Origin: Cyrtodaria siliqua
Lineage: Eukaryota; Mollusca; Bivalvia; Adapedonta; Hiatellidae
DNA length: 64,000 nucleotides
Assembly: GCA_037043455.1 (NCBI GenBank)
Contig: JAWPHD010001136.1
Location: 62,001 to 126,000 of the forward strand
Direction of reading: 5' to 3'
Shown: piece after piece, positions 22,801 to 34,340 of the stretch
How positions within the stretch are numbered: the stretch's first letter is position 1
Layout of the letters: each line of letters opens with the position of its first letter
The notes under the pieces: model-generated
The model's input: only the letters and a program-made list of their open reading frames with translations
Told to the model about the DNA's origin: nothing
Database searches by the model: none
Made by a program: the position numbers and the translations under genes

Positions 22801-23045
22801 TAAATTCACAATTCAGACCTAACCCTGCGTTTCAAAATTCTGACCTAGACCTGCGTTCCAACATTGAACATTCTGACCTAGCCCTGCGTTGCTACATTCG
22901 AACATTTTGAACTAGCCTTGCAATCAACATTCAAAGTCAGCCCTGCATTCACCATTCATACTCAGCCATGCTTTCAACATTGGGACCAAGCACTGCATTC
23001 CAACATTCGAACCTAGCCCTGCATTCGACATTCAAACTTTACGCA
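22801..23045 (+). repeat. Degenerate minisatellite with CTAGCCCTGC
   Basis: About eight units of 20-35 bp built on ACATTCGAACCTAGCCCTGC. Confidence 0.75.
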
Positions 23046-23879
23046 TAAATAAAATGTATAAACTTTACTGTTTTTACATTAATTACGAAACAAGCTATAC
23101 AGCTTTTATTATAGCTTATATTAATCACTCTCGATGGCACGGATGACAATGTCATCATGGTCTTGATGATCCATAGCATTTGGGGTAGAATATACTCTAC
23201 CACATCACCACAGAGGAGAACTCACGTTTAGAAAGTTGTACCACGACAGCAATGCCACAGCTTGAAACCTTCCAAAAATGTCAAAACGAGAGGAAGTGGG
23301 ACATAGCATCTCTCGCTATCACATGAAACTATTCCAGTGTATTAATTACTGATAGTGATTTAGGATATGCTTGGTATTTCTACAATAGTTCATCAAGTGC
23401 TTGCATCTGCTGCTGACTTTCACACTGAAGACATTCTTTGGTAAGAAAAATAAAACCTACAACAGTAAAGTGTAATGGTATGAATTATTTTACGTATACA
23501 TAAGAAATATTATGCGAACTTCAGTATGTTTTTATGTCAAATGTATTATTCAAGGCATAAACTAGAAAATGTGTTCATGTGACACGGATGCCCCGCCTCA
23601 GCGCAGTCGATCACCTAAATAAAACTTTAATGTAAAAGTTGTGGACTAATACAATCCAAATAACGCAATATAATATTTTATAAAGATTTCCACCCATATT
23701 TCAAACTGATGACCCTACATTTTTTTGTTGGGACCTTTTCTTCTAAAATTCACTTTTAGATGGAACAATTACAGATATGGTAGGTAAATCATTATGTTAA
23801 CTCTTACCTGAGTGAGCTAAGACGTTCATATGAAATGTTGTAGTTTGATAGATCCATTGTACTCATATAAATCGACATA
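23046..23879. other. No recognisable gene
   Basis: No domain or repeat partner noticed. Confidence 0.4.
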
Positions 23880-24300
23880 CCTTTTGGTAAGGTTCCAAAT
23901 CTATATCACATTTTTTTTGAGAAGTAGTCGCCAATTCTTTTTTTTTTTAAAGTCTATTTTTAGCCATGGTGGCCATCTTGAATTTCCGGCCGACCTGATC
24001 AATAAATGATATCAAAAGCAACATTCCTGTGAAGTTTCATGACAACTCGTCATTTGTCAAAGTAATTTCAGAGGAGTAGTCGCTACAAGTGTTTATAACC
24101 ATGTAACTATGTAAACAAAGATGGCCGCTGGCAGCCATGTTTAACGTCAAATCAAAATGATTTTCAACAAACCAACATCATGTCATGCTGATCATTTTAG
24201 AAAAAGTCCCATATCAAGATCACTTATAGTTTTTAAGAAGTAGTCGCTACAAACGTTTTATAAAGATATAATGGCCAGTTTTCCTGGTATTCTGCCAATA
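23880..24300 (+). repeat. Degenerate three-copy repeat
   Basis: GAAGTAGTCGCTACAA or a variant recurs at about 23920, 24070 and 24235, with GTGGCCATCTTGAATTTC and CCTGTGAAGTTTCATGACAA between. Related phrases occur near 1.0-1.5 kb. Confidence 0.6.
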
Positions 24301-24420
24301 GTATCATGTCGCATTTATGTCACAATGGCACTCTGTTTACGTGTTGCATTATCACGCGAGGCAAAGCCGAGGGTAATGATCAATATCCGAAGGGTGAACA
24401 TTCTTACTATCACCCTCTCA

Positions 24421-24640
24421 TGAATTGAATTGAATGTTGTTTAACGGCTCATCAACACAGTGTAGGTTATTTAGAGCCGCCCCAGAGAGAGGGGAAGGAT
24501 ACATAGGAATCCGGGAACCTGCCCTACTCTTATTATCGAATAGATTCCTATGGTTCTTTAACGTGCTCGGAGGATAGACCGATACACGGGACCGCCCGGT
24601 TTACGTCCCCATCCGACGGACGAGGCTAAGGTAAAGTGTA
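24421..24640 (-). mobile_element. 5'-truncated SINE
   Basis: Matches the body and tail of the complete SINE at 29175-29491 (GGCTCATCAACACAGT, CCGCCCCAGAGAGAGGGGAA, CACGGGACCGCCCGG). It stops at AGGCTAAGGTAAAGTG, so the tRNA-related head is missing. The tail runs into repeated GAATT. It lies inside another repeat marked by ATCACCCTC on both sides (24405 and 24945). Confidence 0.85.
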
Positions 24641-25174
24641 TTTATTTAATTATACCGAAACCCCCTCGGGCCGAAGTAAGGTTCATTTTCAGTACGCTTT
24701 GCTGGATATAGATTTTTTTCAAAAAAGTTGCTATGAAAAAAGTTATATCATTGAATTGGAAATAACTAAAGAAATGAGTGGTAGTTTATTGAAATCGGTA
24801 AAGTTTTTTTGAGTTATGATGAGTTTAAAATAACAATTTCACCATACCAGTAGTCTGAGACGATGACGTCGTCGGAACAGTACTCACACCAATGCGCATC
24901 AAAGCTGCGCATGCGATAATGTTTTTAACTATCACCCTGCAATATCACCCTCGCGTCAGATGCTAAGAAATTTCACATTGTTGTCTATGGGGATTAGCAT
25001 GGAAGTTTTATGTGAGGTATAATAAATAGTATTACAAACCATTGGAAAATTACGAGTTATTTATATGAATTATTTAAATAAACAAACCCGGCAAATAATG
25101 GCAATTATTATATAACCTATAAATAGACGCGTTTTCATTGGCTAAAAAGTAATTTTTTAGAAAAAATATCTAGC
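24641..25174. other. Repeat-derived DNA, no gene
   Basis: GAGGCAAAGCCGAGGGTAAT left of the SINE and CCCCCTCGGGCCGAAG right of it look like parts of one interrupted element. ATCACCCTGCAATATCACCC near 24935 is a short tandem. Confidence 0.4.
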
Positions 25175-25275
25175 GATATTGACCTGTTTTTTTTATATTG
25201 ACCTGTTTTTTTGATATTGACCTGTTTTATATAATTGTTTTTTTGATATTGACCTGTTTTATATAATTGTAAATT
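25175..25275 (+). repeat. Short tandem repeat GATATTGACCTG
   Basis: Four copies of GATATTGACCTGTTTT with variable T runs; two carry ATATAATTG. Confidence 0.85.
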
Positions 25276-25296
25276 GAGGGTTATATAATAAAACAG

Positions 25297-25432
25297 TTAT
25301 GGACTTTTCAGCTGTTATACATGATGTTGATATGCACCAAAAAATCATTATTGACCTCGGCTATCGCCTCGGTCAATAATGATTTTTTTGGTGCATATCA
25401 CATCATGTATAACAGCTGAAAAGTCCATAATT
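25297..25432. repeat. Long near-perfect palindrome
   Basis: Arms of about 64 bp, beginning TTATGGACTTTTCAGCTGTT and mirrored at the right end, are separated by only a few bases (CTATCG). There are one or two mismatches. It would extrude a strong hairpin or act as the two ends of a fold-back element. Confidence 0.9.
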
Positions 25433-25439
25433 GTATAAT

Positions 25440-25622
25440 ATTACACTACAAAACCGTTTATCACACCTCTATCCAGGTGTTCAGGTCATATCATAACGAA
25501 TATGTGCCGATTAAAATTATATATGTTTTTTCATGGGCTCCAGTTTTGGGGTTTGGACTGGTTGGTTAAAGCCGTTTGTATCATGGCTATAGAGTTTGGA
25601 TTCTCAAAATATGTAAGTTACC
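25440..25622 (+). repeat. Family B repeat, forward copy
   Basis: TTACACTACAAAACCGTTTA, GGTTAAAGCCGTTTGTATCA and TTGGATTCTCAAAATATGTA match 14205-14456. Confidence 0.75.
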
Positions 25623-25823
25623 TTGTCGTCATTAGGTTTTGAAATGGTGAGCATCTGTTATGATGACGGGCGGGATAGGGACTGTAATTAGACACATCTG
25701 CAAGGAAATAAGAAGGTAAGTTTCATACTGTATGTTCATATTTAGTGCCATTTATTGAAGAAATCAAATCCAACGATTTTATCCGTGTGTAACCCATTGT
25801 AAATGATGCATGGTTGTACCATC

Positions 25824-26450
25824 CAATGCTGGTTGTTAATGTCTGACAGAGAAAATGCACTATCAGTCACAGACAATCACTTTATATACAATGGATGGAA
25901 GCATTTATCTGAGGAGACACTGCTACTCTTCAGTTGTTGACATCACTGCTATTATATCAGACCTCTTCAGTTGTTGACATCACTGCTATAACGTAAGACT
26001 TTTCAGTCGTTGACACTTTCCTCTTTGCTCGTCATAAAAATCCCATTGCACAATGGTCCATACGGAAAAAATAAAGCTAAAAGATGTTTGTGTACTTATC
26101 CAATGCTGGTTGTTAATATCTGACAAAAAAGGCACTATCAGTCATAGACAACCACTTACTATACATGGATGAAATGCATTTATCTTCAGGAGACACTGCT
26201 ACTATTCAGTTGTTGACATCACTGCTATAACGTAAGACTCTTTAGTCGTCGACACTTTCCTCTTTGCTCGTCATAAAAATCCCATTGCACAATGGTCCAT
26301 AAGGTAAAACTCAAGCTAAAAGATATCAAATGCTGGTTGCAAATGTCTGATAGCAAAAAAATGCACATATCAAGTCACAGACAACCATTTATTACTATAC
26401 ATAGGATAAAAGACACGTTATTTCCTTCAGGCAGCTTTCTTCTGCAGTTG
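25824..26450 (+). repeat. Three-copy tandem repeat, about 250-bp period
   Basis: Units carry CAATGCTGGTTGTTAATGTC, ACACTGCTACTCTTCAGTTG, CTTTCCTCTTTGCTCGTCAT and CCATTGCACAATGGTCCAT. The third unit is partial. Confidence 0.8.
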
Positions 26451-27055
26451 ACTGTATAAAGGCCCATGGCTGTGATTTACCCTCCTCCTTTGATTAGCTG
26501 ACCCAACTACTTTTACTTTTAGCATTACACAATACAACAACAGACATGTTCAGAATGCGTACCTGTTGTTACTAAACAAGCAATATCGTTCCAGTCTTGA
26601 GGATCAACTAGTGCAACAGCCGTCATGTCAAGCAGTGTTATTCCCACGTGACTGAAAAATAACTACACTAAATGTAAGATGATGTCAAAACCTTTAAGAG
26701 ATTTTATTTTGAAGAAGAAGTGGTTGAAGCAAATATGTCACTCCTTTTCTGACTTTTCACTAAAATAATACAGAGACCTTCAATTTTCCACCACATCCCC
26801 ATTCCCCAGTCTACCGTTTGAGTCAAGATGGGTGCAATATGATTTTTATGATCAGGTAATGGTGGCCTTGACCTTTGACCTACTGACCTCAAAACCAATA
26901 GGGCCCATCTATTCATCACACACCCAATCTAATTTTAGAATTCAGTGAAGTGTAACTTGTCTGACCAGTTTATTATTACTGTTCACAACACTTATGAATG
27001 TTTTCCCATCCACTGTTTCGCTAAAAATTACCACAAAAAGGTATTCCTATCACAA

Positions 27056-27056
<1 letters not shown>
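26451..27056. other. No gene; one bivalve-type repeat phrase
   Basis: GTGGCCTTGACCTTTGACCT near 26862, followed by ACTGACCTCAAAACCAATAG, is a degenerate interspersed repeat phrase. Nothing else is recognised. Confidence 0.4.
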
Positions 27057-27092
<36 letters not shown>

Positions 27093-27113
27093 TACACACA
27101 CACACACACACAC
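27057..27113 (+). repeat. (CA)n microsatellite
   Basis: About 25 CA units interrupted once by CGCTTA. TTTTAGAATTCA flanks it on both sides (26932 and 27119). Confidence 0.95.
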
Positions 27114-27329
27114 AACCTAATTTTAGAATTCAATGAACTTAATACAAGTTCACAACAGTCTAACAACTCACAACTTGACGCCGCGTAAATAAACGAATAT
27201 CACAGAAGTAATTAGCTAAATAAGTAAAACATCTTAATACGTTGGAGGAACAAAAGTAACGTCAGTAAGAGATCAACCCCAAACTCATAGTAATCTATTC
27301 ACGGGCGATAAGGCACAGTGTCTTGGAGA

Positions 27330-27500
27330 AATCCAGCACCAAACTCGACAGACTAGAGATAAACATCCATTCCAGTATAACACATGGTCAATTTCCACCA
27401 AGGGCCATTCAACTGTGGAATGCCACCCCACTCTCTGCAGTTACAAGTGGAACCAATCTCTCACAGGGTCACTATGTTGAACTATGTCAGTGTCTCAGAA
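27330..27500 (+). pseudogene. Reverse-transcriptase C-terminal scrap
   Basis: The frame includes KLDRLEINIHSSI, GQFPPRAIQLWNATP and SAVTS. The FPR-[TA]-I-x-x-WN-x-x-P signature followed by a short helix is typical of the extreme C-terminus of invertebrate non-LTR reverse transcriptases. No catalytic domain is nearby. The match rests on motif recognition only. Confidence 0.45.
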
Positions 27501-27859
27501 AGTAGTCAGCAATAACATGATAACTTTTCACATGACCATAGCTAAAATTTCAAAATGTTGATTTGTTGATGACCAAATAAACAATCTTGAAATATCAATA
27601 TAATCAAATAAATGCAATAGTGACAAACAAGGCATCAACATGAAAACCACGAAGATCCGAACATAGACTCTACTCGCCAAGATGAACCTATAGTTAATTA
27701 CTATAGACTTCACTTTTCAAGATAACCCTATGGATATCCGAGAACCTCCACTCCAACACACTTCCAAGAATGATGCAACTGGTTAAAAATCTTCCAAAAC
27801 CGTAGCACAGGAAAAAGTTTTCTATGTAAGAGAATATCACCTTTCACAGGGTCCACCGT

Positions 27860-27965
27860 TATTTACCGGACATGATTGTACGGACGGACTGACGGACTGA
27901 CTGACGGACGGACGGTGCGACTACAATATGCCTCCCTTTCGGGGCCTCCCTTCGGGGCATAACTA
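27860..27965 (+). repeat. Repeat terminus with GGACGGACGG and CTCCCTTTCGGGG
   Basis: GGACGGACTGACGGACTGAC followed by CTACAATATGCCTCCCTTTC is a terminus I recognise from bivalve interspersed repeats. Similar GGACGGACG ends occur at 12400 and 13180. Confidence 0.55.
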
Positions 27966-28645
27966 GAAAACGCGGAAATCACCAATGCAAGATATTATTT
28001 ACAAGAAAGGTTTTACGCACGCGTAAAAAATCTGCCGATAAGTAGTTAAACATGACTGTTGGCTTGTGAACTGATAGGAATGCAAACAATTGTTTGTATA
28101 ATTAATGAAAATCTGAGAGTTATCAAGCTGAAATAAGTGTTGCTGTTTTTATCAAAAGCAACACCTACGCAATGGATGCGTCAATAGTGTTCACTGTGAA
28201 AATTGGCAGAGGTCTTATTAATATAAGCCTTAATGATAGTTAAACAAAATTAACAACACATACTTTTTAACATTTCGGCTTGACAGCCTTCATCAGAATT
28301 TAATTTTCTGATGCATTCAAATGCAAATAGATAAAAAAAATCAAAAATCAGTTTTAAGTGTGGACAAGCTGATTTGACTCTTTTTCGCTTCTTTTTGGCA
28401 TTATAAATAAAACCGATATAACGCTAAACTTTGTCGTTATATATTCATGGATTCAATAAATGTCATGGATCTTCATCCATGAAAATACTTTTAAAGAGTT
28501 GCACTTATTCCATTCCTATACTTGCGATTAAATTCAGTTGCACTTACGATTTCATTCTGCTCCGTACACATCCCGGACACATCAACATCCCGGAAACATT
28601 GCCGCCTTCTACACTGAGTAGACGGATCTACGAAAATTTGAACGT
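27966..28645. other. No recognisable gene
   Basis: AT-rich, with short frames on both strands and no domain. Confidence 0.4.
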
Positions 28646-28795
28646 TCCAAAATATATGTTTATACCATTCAAGTTGTTTAGACATTCAAGTTGTAAAGCA
28701 TGCGTGTCGCCAACTATATGATTCACAATCTGTTAACAATAGACAATTACAAAACCCATATAAGGATCAGCTGCCTTCGGCAGCTGAATAAAAAC
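28646..28795 (+). repeat. Dispersed repeat, copy 1 of 2
   Basis: TATACCATTCAAGTTGTTTA, ATTCAAGTTGTAAAGCATGC and AAAACCCATATAAGGATCAG are shared with 35637-35805. Confidence 0.7.
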
Positions 28796-29174
28796 AAAAC
28801 GGACAAGAAGCAATGTTCATTAGAAAGGATTTTCTGTATGAACTTCTCCGATAAACGCTGCATTGCTAGTAGAAGAGTCACGCAGAGATTGTTAAGACGA
28901 ACAAAACATCTTTATATTAGTAGTATTAGATGCAAAATCAGCTGTTGATGTTGTTTATCGTAAAAAAAAAATCATCAGTGATTGATGATTCACATTGCAC
29001 TCTTATCAACAGCAGACTTTACACAAATGCAAGCCCAGCCAACAAATGGAAGGGTATGCTTTCAGACTCATTTTTAACAGAACAAGGTTAAGGCAAGGAC
29101 GTATTATGAGTGCAGACCGTTATAAAATATATGTGGACCCGTTATTACATAGATTAATTGCAGTATTCTGGATA

Positions 29175-29491
29175 GGAATGGAATGAAATGTTGTTTAACG
29201 GCTCATCAACACAGTATAGCTTATTTAGAGCCGCCCCAGAGAGAGGGGAAGGATACATAGGAATCCGGGAACCTGCCCTACTCTTATTATCGATTAGATT
29301 CCTATGGTTCTTTAACGTGCTCGGAGGATAGATCGATACACGGGACCGCCCGGTTTACGTCCCCATCCGACGGACGAGGCTAAGGGTAAGTGTCTTGCCC
29401 AAGAACACACCAACGGAACTCAGTGGCACCACGGAGGATTGAACCCGGGGCCTCCGGTTACAAATCCGCCGCGCTACCGACTGCGCCACGC
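29175..29491 (-). mobile_element. Complete tRNA-derived SINE, 317 bp
   Basis: On the minus strand the head reads TGGCGCAGTCGGTAGCGC (box A) and GGGTTCAATCC (box B), so an internal RNA polymerase III promoter is present. The body carries CCGGGCGGTCCCGTG. The tail ends in ATTTCATTCCATTCC. A perfect 14-bp target duplication, CAGTATTCTGGATA, flanks it (29161-29174 and 29492-29505). It inserted into the LINE relic, so it is younger than that LINE's arrival. Truncated or diverged relatives lie at 24421-24640 and 49095-49384. Mobilisation would have needed a partner LINE's reverse transcriptase. Confidence 0.93.
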
Positions 29492-29942
29492 CAGTATTCT
29501 GGATAAGGTGTGAAAGTAGGAGATACTGAGTGTCCAGTGACTGCATGCGCAGGTAAAGTAATATTAAGCTGTACAGCTCAAGACGATGCTCTGGTGTTGA
29601 ACAATATGACATATGACTTAAGCCATAAACAAAGATATAAACTACAACCAGAAAAAAATGTAATCGTTGAGCAACATATGAAACATAATAAAAGGACAGA
29701 ATGCATACATGTATCCATATACATGCACCTACAACTTACACAATGAATAATAAGGAAATGCCAAAAGTCAAATCCTCAACACATCCGGGACTATAAAGAT
29801 CGAAACAATATATGATAGTTTAACAGATACAACAAACGCAAACATATAAAATGCCAGGAGAACCTGTTACAGTCTTTTATCGGCAGGATTAATTGGCAAG
29901 ACGGGATTTGACCCTCAAACCTCATTACATCTCATCAATATA

Positions 29943-30388
29943 TACTGAAAGGAAAAAGAAACGCGACACGGGAATTTACGCTATATACTGTATCTACTGA
30001 ACACTTAATTCCATATATATTCCAAGGAAATCCCAAGATGTTTTGTAAAAAAAAAGTGCAGTTAGTTAGAGAAAGGACACAACTGTGATGTTGTAGAAGT
30101 TTTAATCACACTACAAATTCATAAATGTTCTATGAAAAACTGAGCCGGTTTAACGTAAAGAGTTTGCAAATTTTTGCATCCTAAATTTGCTCACATGCTT
30201 GAGCCAAACGCGTACTCTGTCAATAATGAAACTTTGAAGGAATACTTTTGCTGTATTATGTGTTGTTCTAGGTTTTTTTTCCGAAAGGTAAGGTCTTACG
30301 TATCCATGTACCATTCGATTAAAAGCAGCATATTTACATACAATATATAGCGCAAATTCCCGTGTTGCGTTTCTTTTGCGTTACAGTA
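29943..30388 (+). mobile_element. MITE family A, complete copy inside a LINE relic
   Basis: Ends CTGAAAGGAAAAAGAAACGC and, inverted, CTGTAACGCAAAAGAAACGC give inverted repeats of about 45 bp, flanked by TA. This is consistent with a Tc1/mariner-type target. Interior landmarks are shared with the copies at 4.6, 14.5, 52.5 and 53.0 kb. No coding capacity. Confidence 0.85.
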
Positions 30389-31384
30389 TATGTCTTCAGC
30401 TATAATCCAGTATGCCAGACGACAGATAACTCTCAAATCGTTAAGAAGTACGAGTTGTCTTATAGAAATAAAGAACTTACTATAAAAATATGAACTAGGA
30501 GATACAAATTTTAAACAACCCATTGTCAAAGCACAAATGAGAAAACGACTGTGTATAAACAAGTAGCACAAGTCGCAAGAAATAATATAGTGGGTACTTC
30601 ACATCTCTACAAATCATTAAAATATAATTATGAACAAAGAAGCGTATACTCCAGGAAGAATCTATCCAATATAGAATAAACACATGAACTATCGCGCCTA
30701 CCGGTGAAAATGAAATTACTAACTGGGACATATATCTTTGTTGAAAGAGTTGCATTCAATCAAAACGATGTTAACTCAAATTGCCTTCTGCGCAGTGCTG
30801 GGATTGAGGGTATGCAACATTTCTTATTCGACTGTGATACGCTAGAAACTATTAGAGCACTTATCACGAAATTAATCAATGAGTTAAAACTAGAATTCAA
30901 GTCTACAACTTTGAAAGAGTTTAAAGATTTTGATAGATGTAATCCTATAAGGATAGTATTAGACTGTACATAAGGATAGTATTAGACTGTACTCAGCTGG
31001 GTGTAACAAGACATGTACGATATATGACTGTAACAACAAGACAGAGTGGTTAAATATACGCGAGCCCCACTGCCAGAGAATCACATATGCATTGCATTCC
31101 GCAAGATACAGAATGCTGAGTACGTTGAAGGTCAGGAAACGATAGGTTTGTTGGCAAGAAAATAAAAACTAACACAACAAATGCAAATTGTATGCTCCTT
31201 TTCATAAAACTGTAACCTGTAACCAAGCTCATAACAGCATACGACAGACGACACAAGGCCTTCTAGTTTCTGAAACTGAGAAACTGTAATGTAAATGCTG
31301 CAGATATGATATCTTTGATGGAGCTAGGCTAATTTTACACCCATCATAACCCTGAGGTCACTAATGGCTCAGCCCTAGAGCTCT

Positions 31385-31500
31385 TCTTATTAGTAAATAA
31401 TTTATTTAAATATAGAGGGTGACTCGATTAGCATAGCCAGTTTTTCTTGAGGATCTCTTAATAACATATTTACAAATATAATACAACATGTATTAAACGT
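31385..31500 (+). repeat. Short dispersed repeat, possible LINE end
   Basis: TATAGAGGGTGACTCGATTA, GCATAGCCAG and CTTGAGGATCTCT match 7362-7450. It lies shortly after the LINE relic but belongs to it only by position. Confidence 0.5.
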
Positions 31501-31644
31501 TATTTATCAAATAGATCTAGGCATTATGACCATATATCGAAGCATATGACAATGTGCTATTTTAAAATGAAACGCTGTCTAAAATCAATCAAGATAAAAC
31601 ATACATATACTACAATAAACATAGATACATTTGTATAGTGTATA

Positions 31645-33400
31645 CACTGGTCAAAATTGCTAACCGGTCATTTTATTATTTGAAATATTATATCAAATAT
31701 TGTATATTTTGAGTTGATATTTCATACAAATGAATATGAGCAGCAAACAAAAGAATCACTACACTTTGTAACTTCAAAATCCGCACTTCCGGTCTCGTGA
31801 CTTATTTTTGCGCGAAATTGCATTATTCTCCCGTGCTGCACGAGGTAAGATTTGAACATGTGTTTGTGTTCTCGGAATTGTTTATCGTTTCAATCCCAAA
31901 CAAAAACTTACTAAAAATTAAATAAAAAATGCGTCGGATGACAACGGACGAGCGTGGACGGGCCGTCGGTATGATTATTGCTGGTACTTCGATTCGGCAG
32001 GTAAAGGACATTGCGTAATTTGTTCATTTTTATTAATTTATTTAATCGGTTTTGCAACGTTTTATTTTCTCTTTTTCAAGTCCGGTATTGTGTATTATAA
32101 TATTCCTCATCCTTCCGGCCGGTTAGTTTATTCATAAGTTTACTTGTCTGTCCGTCCGCCCGTCCGTCACTTCGTTTGTTCGTTCGTACATGATTCTGTC
32201 TAACCATGTTCATTATCTCTGAAAAATCGCAAGAATGAGTTGTTTTATATTTATAGGTAGCCAGAACAGTCAACAGAAGTTTTTCAACAATTCACGACCT
32301 TTGGCTCAAGTACAATCGCACCGGAAGTGTTGATGACCTTCACCGAAGGCCAAAAAGACGTGTGACAACGCAGGTCAAGATCGCTACATCCTTGTAACAT
32401 AACTTCGTAATAGAAGAATAACAGCGACAGATACTGCCAGACGTGTAATAGGCGTCCATAATAGAAACGTGAGTGATCAAACAGTACGAAATCGACTACG
32501 GATCATGGGATTGAGAGCGAGAAGACATTTTGTGGGATTAGTATTGACTGGAAGACACCGGCGAATTCGGCTTCAGTGGGCCAGAAGGCATTTGAGGTTC
32601 AGCAGAGCAGACTGGGCAAATGTCGCCTTTACAGATGTGTCCAGATTTAATCTTCAGAAGTCCGACGGCAGAGAGCGAATTTATCGACGACTTGGGGAAC
32701 GATATTCGGATAATTGCGTCAACGAAAGATCTCATTTTGGAGGAGGGTCAGTGATGGTTTGGGGAGGTATTAGTTTGCACACTAAAACTGATATGGTGGT
32801 TGTTCGAGGAAACCTGATCGCAGACCAATACTAGCAACAAATACATCGACCAACGCTTATTCCCCATATTCGCGCTAACTGTGGGATGACATTCATGCAA
32901 GACAATGCACCTTGCCATACTGCAAGAACTACCCATCAGCTACTTCAGGGCAACAACATTCGAACAATGGAGTGGCCGCCATGTAGTCCGGATTTAATTC
33001 CAATCGAACATGTGTGGGACGAAATCGACCGTCGTGTGCGACAGTTACCAAGGCAACAAAATATTGCTGACCTCACAAGGGACATAGTCAATGTTTGGAT
33101 TAACATACCTCAGCGTTTTCTACATAACTACATACATTACATGTGACAACGCTGTTTATCTGTTGTACGCGCAAACGGCGGTCATACGCGATATTGATTT
33201 TTGTAAATTTTGAAATTACTGGTATCTATGAATTTCGATAAAATAAACTTCTTTGAAATTCATAAAACACTTTGCTTTACTGATGTGATTACTTATAGAA
33301 CATTTTTCAATACATTTATTTCCAATTTCACATATATTTATTTTTCTGAGACAAATAAATAAGTAAATAACAAGTGATCGGTTAGCAATTTTGACTAGTG
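31645..33400 (+). mobile_element. Tc1/mariner-like transposon, 1.76 kb
   Basis: Terminal inverted repeats CACTGGTCAAAATTGCTAAC and, inverted at the right, CACTAGTCAAAATTGCTAAC, followed by CG[GA]TCA, flanked by TA on each side (31643-31644 and 33401-33402). It holds a decayed transposase gene and otherwise short untranslated ends. The termini resemble those of the non-autonomous elements at 17314-18057 and 47307-48380. Confidence 0.9.
31929..33146 (+). pseudogene. Tc1/mariner-like DD34E transposase relic with an intron
   Basis: Exon 1 (31929-32000) encodes MRRMTTDERGRAVGMIIAG and ends IRQ before GTAAAG. Exon 2 starts after TTTATAG at 32257 with VARTVNRSFSTIHDLW, the DNA-binding helix-turn-helix region. 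The phase is preserved by removing this 256-bp intron; unspliced, exon 1 meets a stop at once. The catalytic residues are present: D in FTDVSRF, D in MQDNAPCHTA, and E in IPIEHVWDE, with exactly 34 residues between the last two. The frame is broken by a frameshift near 32390, a stop near 32408 and an in-frame stop at about 32832, so this copy cannot make an intact protein. The C-terminus ends at 33146. Confidence 0.88.
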
Positions 33401-33402
33401 TA

Positions 33403-34225
33403 CATCATTACTGCTTTCTACCCATGAAATTAACAATATGTAAAAGCAAACCAGACTATGCTAGATTTAGAATCGATTTTTATTTTTTACCCATTTCACG
33501 CATTTGTTGGAAAATATATTCAATGATGTAGAGTTTTTAATTTCGAGTGGGATATTATTCCATACCAAAGTTCCGGAATAGGATATAGTTAGTTATTTGG
33601 CTTAGGTATTATGAAATTGCTAGTTGTATTTGATCTCAGTTGCATTGAAGTATTGTTCTCATTAACTCTCATATGAAAAGAAGTCCCTTAGATATTGCAG
33701 GGACATTTGATTCGCTATTTTATACATGCTTTTAGCCTTTTGAAAAAACAAAAAAACAAACAAATTTCTTCGAATGATATGTATAGTGAAATACGCGCAG
33801 TTTCAATATTAATATATGCATCACGTTGTGTAATTTTGCATGCTCTTCTTTGTAATTTAGAAATTCTATGTACATTGGTATTAGAAGAGTTTCCTCAAAT
33901 AACACAACAATGATTAAGATGAGGTTGTATATATGCATTGTAGAATAATAAACTATGTTCCTGTGATATATAACCATATCCGGTATGCAAGACAAATTGA
34001 GACCCGAGTAATTTTTTCTTTGAATAGCAGTGTTATATTGATCAGTAGCTAGGGGATAGCAGTAAATTATTAACTATTGAAAAACCTGCTTTTATGTTTT
34101 ATATGTTGACTTTATACAAAAGTCGTATTGGAATAGCCTCATAATCTGATATAAATGTAATAACACCATTTTCTCGTGCAAATGTATGTCTTGTAGTGAT
34201 TGACAAGTTCTCTCCACCACTAAAT
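33403..34225. other. No recognisable gene
   Basis: AT-rich, with short frames only. Confidence 0.4.
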
Positions 34226-34340
34226 ACAATAGGCTCGAAATAGGTCATTAAAAACCTATTTAGAGCCTATTGTATTCAGGGGATAGGGGAGTAGGGGAGG
34301 CGGGGTGGGGTGTGGGGTGGTGAGGGGGGGGGGGATGTCG
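34226..34340. repeat. Perfect hairpin followed by a G-rich tract
   Basis: AATACAATAGGCTCGAAATA and its inverted counterpart form a roughly 22-bp stem with a short loop (34226-34277). The hairpin is followed by about 60 bp of G-rich DNA, including a run of 10 or more G. Confidence 0.85.

Larger units (their letters stand above)
28995..31140 (+). pseudogene. LINE reverse-transcriptase relic, broken by a SINE and a MITE
   Basis: Four separated coding stretches fall in the order expected for one non-LTR reverse transcriptase. (1) 29085-29160 has LRQGRIMSADRYKIYVDPLL, equivalent to the GxRQGxxLSP-type motif. (2) After the SINE, 29510-29690 has VGDTECPVTACAGK, where the YADD-type catalytic box should lie but is degraded, then YDLSHKQRYKLQPEKNVIV. 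(3) 29770-29940 keeps THLGL and TGFDPQTSLHLIN. (4) After the MITE, 30570-31140 holds KLLTGTY and a knuckle-like C-x(n)-HFLFDC, the C-terminal zinc knuckle region of several LINE clades, then CQRITYALHSARY. Stops and frameshifts are frequent, so it is dead. Clade placement (CR1, jockey or similar) cannot be made by eye. Confidence 0.7.

Noticed and set aside
28431..28948. Small ORFs of 60-96 codons before the LINE relic
   Set aside because: No domain, overlapping frames on both strands, and part is a dispersed repeat also found at 35.6 kb.
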